Assembly (NCBI GenBank): GCA_007122045.1
Contig: SKJM01000312.1
Span: forward strand, 1 to 6,194
Direction of reading: 5' to 3'
Length of the DNA: 6,194 nt
Source of the DNA: Planctomycetales bacterium
Lineage (GTDB): Bacteria; Planctomycetota; Planctomycetia; Pirellulales; Thermoguttaceae
A model generated the notes under the pieces. It was given only the letters and a program-made list of their open reading frames with translations, made no database searches and was not told the origin of the DNA. Of the stretch, positions 1-5,887 are shown one piece after another. Numbering within the stretch: position 1 is the stretch's first letter; each line of letters starts with the position of its first letter. The translations under genes and the position numbers were made by a program.

Positions 1-569
1 CAGGACATAGTCGCCCGTTGAGTCTGGGGGTAATCCTTGAGCAAAACGATATCCGGAAGGACCATACCGAAGATGCCGGCGATCTCGTCCCAGCGGTCGA
101 GGTACTGGTCGTAGGTGACGTACAGCACCCGCTCTTTGGACGCCTTGTCGGTCTTGTGGGGGCGGACGCGGCAATTGTAGACGCACAGCTCCTCGAAGTC
201 GGTGGGGATCGACAGCGGCAGCTTGGCCGACCAGGCATACCGGCGAAGCTGATAGGCGGGCTCGGGGTCCTGCTTGAGGTTGACCGAGGGCCGCTTGGTC
301 TCGACGAAGTATTTTCGCACCCCGCCGATGCGGAAGCAGTAGTCCGGCGCTTTCGTGCTGCCGCCGAACTTCAGCCCGTCCTCGTGGATGACGTCCTTGT
401 GGGCTTCGGCGTAGCCCTGCTCGTTGTCCACGTCCCAGCCGAGCGCCTTGAAGAACGGATCGACGAACTCGCGGCGGACCTGCGTTTCGTTGTACTGTGC
501 CGACCGGTAGGCGTCGCGGTGTAGTTGGAACCGCTCGACAAGCTGCCGGATTTCTGGCGGAGCGTTCAT
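1..569 (-). CDS. Restriction endonuclease N-terminal part (type IIG-like or HsdR-like), cut by window edge
   Basis: Only the first 189 codons are present, reading leftward from an ATG at 569 (starts MNAPPEIRQL). Residues 26-45 contain a segment typical of these enzymes, with YNE, VRREFVDPFF and LGWDV. A PD-(D/E)XK nuclease site follows: Pro75-Asp76 in APDY, then Glu90-Thr91-Lys92 in VETKRP. Next comes the usual Y-Q-L-R-R-Y-AWS helix and a CVYN strand. This arrangement is known from the nuclease domain of type IIG restriction-methylation proteins and of type I HsdR subunits. The missing part would hold either an N6-adenine methylase with target recognition domain, or a helicase. The expected role is cytoplasmic cleavage of unmodified foreign DNA. 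No clear Shine-Dalgarno sequence precedes the ATG. After WDEIAGIF (about residue 165) the sequence stops looking like the family, so divergence or a frameshift near the edge is possible. The nuclease family is fairly sure; the exact type is not. Confidence 0.88.
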   Translation of the reverse strand, partial: MNAPPEIRQLVERFQLHRDAYRSAQYNETQVRREFVDPFFKALGWDVDNEQGYAEAHKDVIHEDGLKFGGSTKAPDYCFRIGGVRKYFVETKRPSVNLKQDPEPAYQLRRYAWSAKLPLSIPTDFEELCVYNCRVRPHKTDKASKERVLYVTYDQYLDRWDEIAGIFGMVLPDIVLLKDYPQTQRATMS

Positions 570-592
570 GATACGCAAGACGGGGGGCGGGC

Positions 593-630
593 GACTGTCC
601 CAATTCTCGCCGCGGCAAGGGGACAGTCCC
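593..630. repeat. Inverted repeat with GGGAC-N-GTCCC core (REP-like)
   Basis: GACTGTCCC at 593-601 is exactly matched in reverse complement by GGGACAGTC at 620-628, giving 9-bp arms around an 18-base loop. The right arm is itself part of an 11-base near-palindrome, GGGACAGTCCC (620-630). The loop contains the palindrome GCCGCGGC (609-616). The element lies between the end of the small lipoprotein gene and the start of the restriction gene. It could form a hairpin in the leftward transcript, but no T-run follows, so it is not a typical intrinsic terminator. The form resembles dispersed REP-type palindromes. Copy number elsewhere in the genome cannot be seen from here. Confidence 0.55.
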
Positions 631-658
631 GAATGGCACGGTAGATGCCGTAACTGCT

Positions 659-925
659 TCAATCGGGCAGCATCATCGTGCGTTGCCGGCTGAGGAGGCG
701 GTCCTCGATCTTCTGCCCCTGATTGGTCACGGCGAACGGCTCAGTGTCTCCACTCCTTTGCGGGATTTGCTGCCCCATTTCCAGAGTAGGTGCCGGGACC
801 AGCTTCTGCTCGTGGAATCCAACGTGCGAGCATCCCGCCGACACGCTGAAGATCAGGGCGCCCAATACACAACCGCATCGGAAGGGAGCGCTCAGCCGGC
901 TGAAATGGAAAAGATTTGGCAACAT
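659..925 (-). CDS. Small predicted lipoprotein, function unknown
   Basis: This 88-codon gene has an N-terminal signal of lipoprotein type. A positively charged start containing Arg10 and Arg16 is followed by a hydrophobic stretch (about residues 19-30) and the lipobox VSAGC, with the lipidated Cys at residue 32. The mature part would be only about 57 residues, polar, rich in Gln, Pro and Arg, with no recognised domain. It is expected at a membrane facing the periplasm. A candidate promoter lies 44 bases and more upstream (969-997). The ribosome site is weak (AGGGCAGG some 9 bases before ATG). The gene lies downstream of the DUF4838 gene on the same strand, separated by 127 bases, and could be expressed separately or by read-through. 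The lipobox and promoter argue that it is real. Its small size and unfamiliar mature sequence leave doubt, and it could be the remnant of a longer protein. Confidence 0.6.
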   Translation of the reverse strand: MLPNLFHFSRLSAPFRCGCVLGALIFSVSAGCSHVGFHEQKLVPAPTLEMGQQIPQRSGDTEPFAVTNQGQKIEDRLLSRQRTMMLPD

Positions 926-968
926 GGCGGAACCTGCCCTATGTGGGGGTGCCTGGAAAAGTTGCCGG

Positions 969-997
969 ATTGTGACAGATCGGCCGGGACAGGTAAA
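969..997 (-). promoter_or_regulatory. Candidate sigma70-type promoter for the small lipoprotein gene
   Basis: Read on the minus strand there is TTTACC (997-992), a 17-base spacer, then CACAAT (974-969). Each hexamer matches the consensus at 4 of 6 positions, and the spacing is optimal. Transcription would start near 962, giving a leader of about 37 bases before the ATG at 925. This is a pattern match only; short matches of this kind occur by chance. Confidence 0.35.
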
Positions 998-1052
998 GGC
1001 CAGTTTTTTGCACCCCGCGATGGCGCGATGGCAGCGTCTCGGAGAAACGGTG

Positions 1053-3584
1053 CTACCGGCCGTCGCGCCGCACCACCTCCTCGGGCAGGAGCAGCTCGGC
1101 GGCGTTGCGGGCGAGGTACGGCGGCACGGTCATCAGCATGCGGCTGCCCACGGAGCCATCGAACCGCCAAAGCCGCCCGTCCTGGCCCTCGGGAACCGGC
1201 ACGCTGAAGTAGCCCGGCTCCTCCATCTCGCTGAAATCCAGCACCACGTTGCCCTCGGCGTCGCGCAGGGTGCCGCGGGTGCCGGTGCTGAACCCGCCGA
1301 CCGTCTCCGTGCCGCGCGGCACGTAGAAGTAGAGGTCCCAGCGGCCGTGGGGCCGGGCCGGGTCGTCGAGGGTCGAACGCATGGTCATCGGCCGATTCTC
1401 CGGCCAAACGATGCTGGTCCGGTCGCTGCCGTCGCTCCACTCGAACTGGTGCAGGCCGCCGTGCGGCGAACGCAGGACGACTTCGTACGGCTCGCCGTCG
1501 GGCGGCGTGCCGTCGTCGTGGGCCACCGGCTCCAGGGTGACCTCGTCGGGCGAGTACAGCGTCAGCCGCACGTTGCCCCGGTTGCGGTAGTGGGCGATCA
1601 GCCCCCCGGTCACCTGCAACGTCAGTTCCCGCTGCTCCGGCGTAAACCACGTGTACGCGGTGTGCCGCCCGCGGAAGGTGCCGAAACTGCCGGTCGGCAC
1701 GTCGGGAAGCTCGAGCGCCTCGGCCGCCGGCACCAGCGCGTCGCTGTATTCGACCGGCTCAAAATCGAGCACGGTCACCTCATGCGCCGCAATGCCGGCT
1801 TCGAGCAGGGCCGCGATCTCGTCCTCGCCGAACGGTTCACTGCTCTTCCAGGGGTTCCGCTCCTCGGGCACGTTCCAGCCATACGGCTCGGGCACGGACA
1901 CGCTGCGGTCGCGGGCGGGCACGTTGGTGTAGGTGCTGCGAGCGGTCACCATCAGCGTGTTCCGCATGCGGTACGCGAAGCGGATCACCTCCTCCATGGC
2001 CGCCTGGCGGGCCGGACCGCTCGCGTCGGCGTAGGCGAAGTACAACTCGACGTAGCGGGTGTACAGGGCCAGGTCGTTCAGCCGGGCGAGCACCGCGGGG
2101 TCGCCGGTCAAGCCGCGGGCCTCGGCCACGTGGCGGTACATCCGCGCCAGCAGGTCTTCGTTCGAGCGGGGCGCGCGGTCGACGGCAATCAGGTGGTAGA
2201 ACGCGCGCATCGGCTCCTTGGCGGTGCCGAAGCTCTTCTCCAGGAAGTCCTCGACGTACTCATCCACCCGTTCCGCCGCGCCCACGTCCCACAGCAGGAT
2301 GGGCGAGAGCCAGTAACCCAGCCCGTTGGCGCCCCAACTGTCGGCGTTTTCCGAGTTCATGAACCGCGCCCCCCGCTCGTGGAAGTAGGGGATGTTCTCG
2401 ACCAGGTAGTCGACGTGGCCGCCGCGGGCGCGCCGGGGCAGGTCGCGGCTCCAGGTGTGCACGTCGTGGTATTCGCGGATGCCGATGATCTGCGCCCGCT
2501 CCGACCAGCCGTCGATCAGTTGCTCGACGGTGTAGCCGCCCCGGATGAACGCGGTGGCGATGCTGACGATGACGTTCGGATGCACGTCGACGTTCGGCGG
2601 CGGCGAGTGCACGGCATAGGCGTAAATGCCCACGTACTTCTCGCCCAGGCCCAGGGCGTTGATGGCCTCGGCCGCGGCATTGGCCAGCAGGACCACGCGG
2701 TCGCTCACGCTGCCCATGGCCGCGCAGGCGTCGCACTGGCACCAGTTGTCGCCGTCGGAGGGGTCGAGGCTGACGGTCTCCTGCTCGGGGTTCTGCTCGA
2801 TGGTCCGCACGGCGTCGGCCACCACGAGTTCGCGCAGGCCGGGGTTGGAAATACAGAACTTCGTGGCGTCGCCGCCGAGAAACTCGCGCCGCCCGTCGAC
2901 CAGCGCGTAATACTCCGGATGCGCGTCGAACGCGGCCCGGTTCCGCCGAATGATGCCGCCGTAGGCATGGCCGGTGCGCAGGGTGAACGCGGGGGTCATC
3001 CGGTTGCGGCGGTGCCACCGCTGCCAGGCCTCGCGGTCGACGGTGCGGCCGGCGCCGCGCGGGCCGGAACGGTTGTAGAAGTCGGGCGTCTCCACCACGT
3101 CGAGCGACACGGTGATCGTTTCCAACCGCGGCACGACTTCCCAGGTGTCGGTGGGGAAGAACAGCCGGTAGCCGAGCCGGTGGAGGAAGTCCCACACGGC
3201 GTGCTCCACGGCCGTTTCCGTGGCGCCGATAATGTGGACCCCCCCGGCGTGCGAGCGCAGCAGGTACTCCTCGCGCCGCGCGATTTCGGCGGGGTTGAAG
3301 CGTTCGGCGAGGTGGAGTGCCGGAAAGTCGGTGAACACGCCCACCGCCACGCCCCGCCCGCCGTCGCCTTCCTCCACGGCGAACCGCGCACCGCCGATCC
3401 GTCCGAGATACTCGGCCAGTTCCTCGGCGGCCGCGCGGACGCGCCCTCCCGCCTCGGGGCCGACCACCACCGGCAGCCGCGCCTCACCGCCCCCCGCCAA
3501 GGCGACCGATTCGGCGGCGGCCGGCTCGCAGGACCAAAAAAGCAAAGCGGCAACTGCCGAAAACCAGAGTGGTGTGATTCGCAT
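1053..3584 (-). CDS. Secreted DUF4838-domain protein, probable carbohydrate-active protein
   Basis: The 843-residue product starts with a Sec signal peptide: MRITPLWF, a hydrophobic core to about residue 18, and likely cleavage after PAAA (residue 24). Residues 36-165 resemble the small alpha/beta domain found in front of GH20 and alpha-glucuronidase catalytic barrels (AEELAEYL, then YLLRSHAGGVHIIGA, then WDFLHRLGYRLFFPTD). Residues about 190-470 form the DUF4838 region, with HPEYYALVDG (222-231), FCISNP (243-248), SLDPSDGDNWCQCDAC (272-287), IYAYAVH and later WLSPILLWD. DUF4838 is expected to form a TIM-barrel-like fold related to glycoside hydrolases, but no catalytic activity is established that I can name. 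Residues about 600-835 look like a beta-sandwich (GRWDLYFYVPRGTE, FSVPVPEG) that may bind sugar. The cluster Cys282-x-Cys284-x-x-Cys287 suggests a metal site or disulfide. The gene is transcribed divergently from the oxidoreductase. The ATG at 3584 is chosen because it begins the signal peptide; the ribosome site is weak (GCGAGAACAAA before ATG). Confidence 0.93.
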   Translation of the reverse strand: MRITPLWFSAVAALLFWSCEPAAAESVALAGGGEARLPVVVGPEAGGRVRAAAEELAEYLGRIGGARFAVEEGDGGRGVAVGVFTDFPALHLAERFNPAEIARREEYLLRSHAGGVHIIGATETAVEHAVWDFLHRLGYRLFFPTDTWEVVPRLETITVSLDVVETPDFYNRSGPRGAGRTVDREAWQRWHRRNRMTPAFTLRTGHAYGGIIRRNRAAFDAHPEYYALVDGRREFLGGDATKFCISNPGLRELVVADAVRTIEQNPEQETVSLDPSDGDNWCQCDACAAMGSVSDRVVLLANAAAEAINALGLGEKYVGIYAYAVHSPPPNVDVHPNVIVSIATAFIRGGYTVEQLIDGWSERAQIIGIREYHDVHTWSRDLPRRARGGHVDYLVENIPYFHERGARFMNSENADSWGANGLGYWLSPILLWDVGAAERVDEYVEDFLEKSFGTAKEPMRAFYHLIAVDRAPRSNEDLLARMYRHVAEARGLTGDPAVLARLNDLALYTRYVELYFAYADASGPARQAAMEEVIRFAYRMRNTLMVTARSTYTNVPARDRSVSVPEPYGWNVPEERNPWKSSEPFGEDEIAALLEAGIAAHEVTVLDFEPVEYSDALVPAAEALELPDVPTGSFGTFRGRHTAYTWFTPEQRELTLQVTGGLIAHYRNRGNVRLTLYSPDEVTLEPVAHDDGTPPDGEPYEVVLRSPHGGLHQFEWSDGSDRTSIVWPENRPMTMRSTLDDPARPHGRWDLYFYVPRGTETVGGFSTGTRGTLRDAEGNVVLDFSEMEEPGYFSVPVPEGQDGRLWRFDGSVGSRMLMTVPPYLARNAAELLLPEEVVRRDGR

Positions 3585-3628
3585 TTTGTTCTCGCGTGGT
3601 GCAATGGAGTGGCGGGAATCGTTGCGTC

Positions 3629-3657
3629 ATTGTACCAACCGACCGCCACTGCGCCAA
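3629..3657 (-). promoter_or_regulatory. Predicted sigma70-type promoter for the DUF4838 gene
   Basis: On the minus strand TTGGCG (3657-3652) and TACAAT (3634-3629) are separated by exactly 17 bases. The -10 box matches consensus at 5 of 6 positions and the -35 box at 4 of 6. Transcription would start near 3622, leaving a leader of about 38 bases before the ATG at 3584. In such GC-rich DNA this is an unusually good match placed where a promoter is needed. Confidence 0.55.
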
Positions 3658-3758
3658 GCCCCGCTCTGCGGCATGGGACATCACTTCCCGCAAGGGGGGA
3701 AGGCAGTTGCCGTGGGAGAAGTTTCCCCATGGCCGCCTCGGGCCGACGGTGCCGCCCC

Positions 3759-3787
3759 TTGCACCCCACCGCCCGCCCGGTTACCCT
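3759..3787 (+). promoter_or_regulatory. Weak candidate promoter for the oxidoreductase transcription unit
   Basis: TTGCAC (3759-3764), a 17-base spacer and TACCCT (3782-3787) are in the right order for a sigma70-type promoter. Each box matches consensus at only 3 of 6 positions. A start near 3794 would give a leader of roughly 98 bases that contains the hairpins at 3799-3837. It is the best I see on this strand, but weak. Confidence 0.25.
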
Positions 3788-3798
3788 GAAGGGCATAG

Positions 3799-3837
3799 AC
3801 GGGCCGTACCGGTCCACGGCCGGCCTCGCCGGCCCGT
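3799..3837 (+). promoter_or_regulatory. Overlapping, mutually exclusive hairpins in the rightward leader
   Basis: GGCCGGC (3818-3824) pairs perfectly with GCCGGCC (3828-3834) across a CTC loop. The upstream GGCCGT (3802-3807) pairs with ACGGCC (3816-3821), which shares bases with the first stem, so the two cannot form together. A third pairing, ACGGGCC (3799-3805) with GGCCCGT (3831-3837), would enclose both. No T-run follows, so this is not a simple terminator. A regulatory role is possible, but GC-rich DNA forms such pairings easily. Confidence 0.3.
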
Positions 3838-3891
3838 CGCAAAGCTTGCCGACTGAAGTCCCGTGATTGTTTCTCCACAGAAAGGTAAACC

Positions 3892-5229
3892 ATGACTGAT
3901 CGCAAGGTGAGAGTGCCGCGGCGGGGGTTTTTGAAGACCGCCGGTGCGGCCACCGCAACGGCCTTTGCCGCCCCCTACCTGGTCCCGTCCGGGGCAATGG
4001 CGGCCAACGAAAAGCTGACCTTCGGCCACATTGGCGTGGGCGGGATGGGCGGCGCCCACCTGCGCGGCATCAAGTCGCGCATGGACCGGGGCGAAGCCAA
4101 CATCGCCGCCGTGTGCGACGTCGACGAGCGGCGGCTGGAAAACGCCTCCCGCATGGCCGGACCCCAGGCCGACGTCTACCGCGATTACCGCTACGTGATC
4201 GAACGCGACGACATCGACGCGGTGGTCATCTCCACGCCCGACCACCTGCACGCGGTGCAAACCGTCCACGCCGCCGAATGCGGCAAGCACGTGTACGTCG
4301 AAAAACCCGCCTGCTGCACGGTGGAAGAGGGCAAGGCGATGATCGAAGCCTGCAACCGGGCGAAGATCGCCGTGCAGGTCGGCTCGCAGGGCCGCAGCCA
4401 GCCCGAGGCCTACCTCTCGCACCGCTACCTGGCCAACGGCAACATCGGCCGGGTGACGCGGGTCGACTGCTGGCACTATCCGAGCCCGTCGGGCGGCACC
4501 CAGCGCGACGGCGAGCCGCCGGAGCATGTCGACTGGGACCTCTGGTTGGGCCCGCTCCGCTGGCGGCCGTTCAACCCCGGCTACCTGCACGGTACGTTCC
4601 GGTGGGTGATGGAGTCGGGCGGCGGGCAGATTCGCGACCGCGGCGCCCACGTGATGAGCTGCGCGATGTGGTGGATGGGCGCTGACGGCACCGGCCCGGT
4701 GACCGTCGAGGCGACCGGCGAAGCACCCCGGCGCGGCCTGTGGGATTCCGCCGTGAGAATCAACGTCACCTACACGTTCAAGAACCCCGACTGGGTGCTC
4801 ACGTGGAACCAGCCGGGCAAGCCGGTCCCCCCCGAGGAACGCACCGGACGCGAGCCGGGCGGGCGGATTTCTCGACCGGGCTACGGGGCGCTGTACACCG
4901 GCACCGAGGGCACCTTCCATCACTGGGGCGGCGACGGCGGCACCTGGGCCGAGCGCAAGGCCCGCGAGTGGGAGCCCGGCCCCGATGCCGAGGACGTCTA
5001 CCGCAGCCCCGGCCACATGGACGACTGGTTCATCGGAATCAGGACCGGCAAGAAGACGATCATGAACGTCGAGGCCGGCGCCGACGTGGCCATCCTCACC
5101 GTGCTGGGAAACCTGGCGTTCCTGCTCGGCCGGAAACTCCAGTGGGACCACAGCAAGCGGGAAATCGTCGGCGACGAGCAAGCCCGCCGACTGATGGACC
5201 GCCCGGAGCGCTACCCTTACGTGATCTGA
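3892..5229 (+). CDS. Tat-exported Gfo/Idh/MocA family oxidoreductase
   Basis: The 445-residue product begins with a twin-arginine signal: RRGFLK (residues 10-15), a hydrophobic alanine-rich segment to about 31, and likely cleavage after AMA (35-37). A folded, cofactor-loaded protein would thus be exported. The N-terminal Rossmann fold shows IGVGGMGG (47-54) for NAD(P) binding, CDVD (75-78), STPDHLH (114-120) and EKP (137-139), in which Lys138 is the family's catalytic or cofactor-contacting lysine. The C-terminal alpha/beta domain (about 160-420) holds DRGAH (249-253), the substrate-side motif with the conserved His, and ends with HMDDWF and an RKLQWD segment usual for planctomycete members. 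Such enzymes oxidise or reduce sugars or related polyols; the substrate here is unknown. The start is well supported by AGAAAGG (3879-3885), 6 bases before ATG. The HEAT-repeat gene follows after 68 bases, probably in the same unit. The Asp often found three residues after the motif His is Ser256 here. Confidence 0.96.
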   Translation: MTDRKVRVPRRGFLKTAGAATATAFAAPYLVPSGAMAANEKLTFGHIGVGGMGGAHLRGIKSRMDRGEANIAAVCDVDERRLENASRMAGPQADVYRDYRYVIERDDIDAVVISTPDHLHAVQTVHAAECGKHVYVEKPACCTVEEGKAMIEACNRAKIAVQVGSQGRSQPEAYLSHRYLANGNIGRVTRVDCWHYPSPSGGTQRDGEPPEHVDWDLWLGPLRWRPFNPGYLHGTFRWVMESGGGQIRDRGAHVMSCAMWWMGADGTGPVTVEATGEAPRRGLWDSAVRINVTYTFKNPDWVLTWNQPGKPVPPEERTGREPGGRISRPGYGALYTGTEGTFHHWGGDGGTWAERKAREWEPGPDAEDVYRSPGHMDDWFIGIRTGKKTIMNVEAGADVAILTVLGNLAFLLGRKLQWDHSKREIVGDEQARRLMDRPERYPYVI

Positions 5230-5297
5230 CGCGGCGTCTGCGCCGAACCCCATTGTGGAACCACGACCCTCAAGCCATCGAATAGGATAATACCACC

Positions 5298-5879
5298 ATG
5301 AACGAAGCATTGACCCTCGAAGCGTTGATCGAGCAGATCCAAAGCGGCGATCACAACGTGCGGGCCGCCGCCCGCGATAACGCCGGTCAGGTGGGCGCAC
5401 CGGCTATCGCGCCGCTGGCCGAAATCGCCGCCGACCCGGACCCGGGCAAGTTCGAAATTGCCCGCTCCGCCAATCGCGCGATGCAGAACATCGTGTACCA
5501 TGCCGGGCGTCCCGGCGCGGCCGACGAGGCCCGCGCCGTCTCGGCCGAATTGATCCAACTGGTCGGGGCGGAGCCGCCGCTGCAGTTCCGCCGCGACGTG
5601 ATGTGGATGATCTGGCAGATTGCCGGCGCGGAGGCTGTCGAGCCGGTTGCCGCATTGCTGGGCAACCCCGACCTGCGCGACGACGCGCGGATGTGCCTCG
5701 AGGGCCTGCCCGCCGCCGAGGCGGTGGCCGCCTTGCGCGCGGGTCTGGCTGCCGCGCCCGACGACTTCAAGCCGGCCGTGGCGCACTCGCTGCGGAAACG
5801 CGGCGTCGACGTCCCCGACGTGCCCGACCTGCGGCTGGTGCCCACCAAGCAAACCAGTGTTACGCCCGTGGGGCGTTAG
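5298..5879 (+). CDS. Small HEAT-repeat protein
   Basis: This 193-residue protein has no signal peptide or membrane segment and should be cytoplasmic. It is a run of helical pairs with HEAT features: residues 5-45 (LEALIEQIQSG, DHNVRAAARDNAG, VGAPAIAPLAEIA), 55-90, 96-122 (RRDVMWMIWQIAG then AVEPVAALLG) and 125-150 (LRDDARMCLEGLP, AVAALRAGL). It ends with a short basic tail, LVPTKQTSVTPVGR, that has no repeat character. HEAT arrays are protein-binding scaffolds, so a partner-binding role is likely rather than catalysis. It sits 68 bases after the oxidoreductase gene and 8 bases before the next gene, suggesting co-transcription. A partner or assembly role for the oxidoreductase before Tat export is a guess from position. 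The start is supported by TAGGA (5283-5287), 10 bases upstream. The gap before the gene holds a 5-bp hairpin (5232-5245) with no T-run, so there is no evident terminator. Confidence 0.88.
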   Translation: MNEALTLEALIEQIQSGDHNVRAAARDNAGQVGAPAIAPLAEIAADPDPGKFEIARSANRAMQNIVYHAGRPGAADEARAVSAELIQLVGAEPPLQFRRDVMWMIWQIAGAEAVEPVAALLGNPDLRDDARMCLEGLPAAEAVAALRAGLAAAPDDFKPAVAHSLRKRGVDVPDVPDLRLVPTKQTSVTPVGR

Positions 5880-5887
5880 AGGGAGAC

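Larger units (their letters stand above)
3585..3891. other. Divergent intergenic region between DUF4838 and oxidoreductase genes
   Basis: This 307-base stretch separates two divergently transcribed genes, so it must hold both promoters. Seen in it are the leftward promoter (3629-3657), a weak rightward candidate (3759-3787), a short inverted repeat CTTCCC/GGGAAG (3684-3689 with 3697-3702) that could be an operator half-site pair or chance, overlapping GC-rich hairpins (3799-3837), and a Shine-Dalgarno sequence just before 3892. No open frame in it looks like a real gene, and there is no tRNA or recognised riboswitch. Confidence 0.6.

Noticed and set aside
18..524. Open frame of 168 codons on the plus strand at the left edge
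   Set aside because: It is antisense to the restriction nuclease domain, whose PD and ExK residues are clearly readable on the minus strand.
982..1010. GGCC/GGCC hairpin followed by six T residues, resembling a plus-strand terminator
   Set aside because: The stem has only 4 bp with a 12-base loop, and no plus-strand gene ends nearby; on the minus strand the T-run becomes an A-run and precedes nothing useful.
1016..1031. Tandem duplication of the 8-mer CGCGATGG
   Set aside because: Only two copies, lying in the short gap after the DUF4838 stop; likely chance or slippage with no sign of function.
723..3866. Open frame of 1047 codons on the plus strand opposite the DUF4838 gene
   Set aside because: Its translation is rich in Val, Gly, His, Arg and Ala with no domain pattern, as expected for the complement of a high-GC gene. 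The opposite strand carries a signal peptide and recognisable family motifs.
5232..5245. CGGCG/CGCCG hairpin after the oxidoreductase stop
   Set aside because: A 5-bp stem with no T-run is too weak to call a terminator, and the next gene is close on the same strand.
3781..5400. Open frame of 539 codons on the minus strand opposite the oxidoreductase gene
   Set aside because: Low-complexity translation typical of an antisense high-GC frame. The plus strand has the Tat signal, Rossmann motif and ribosome site.
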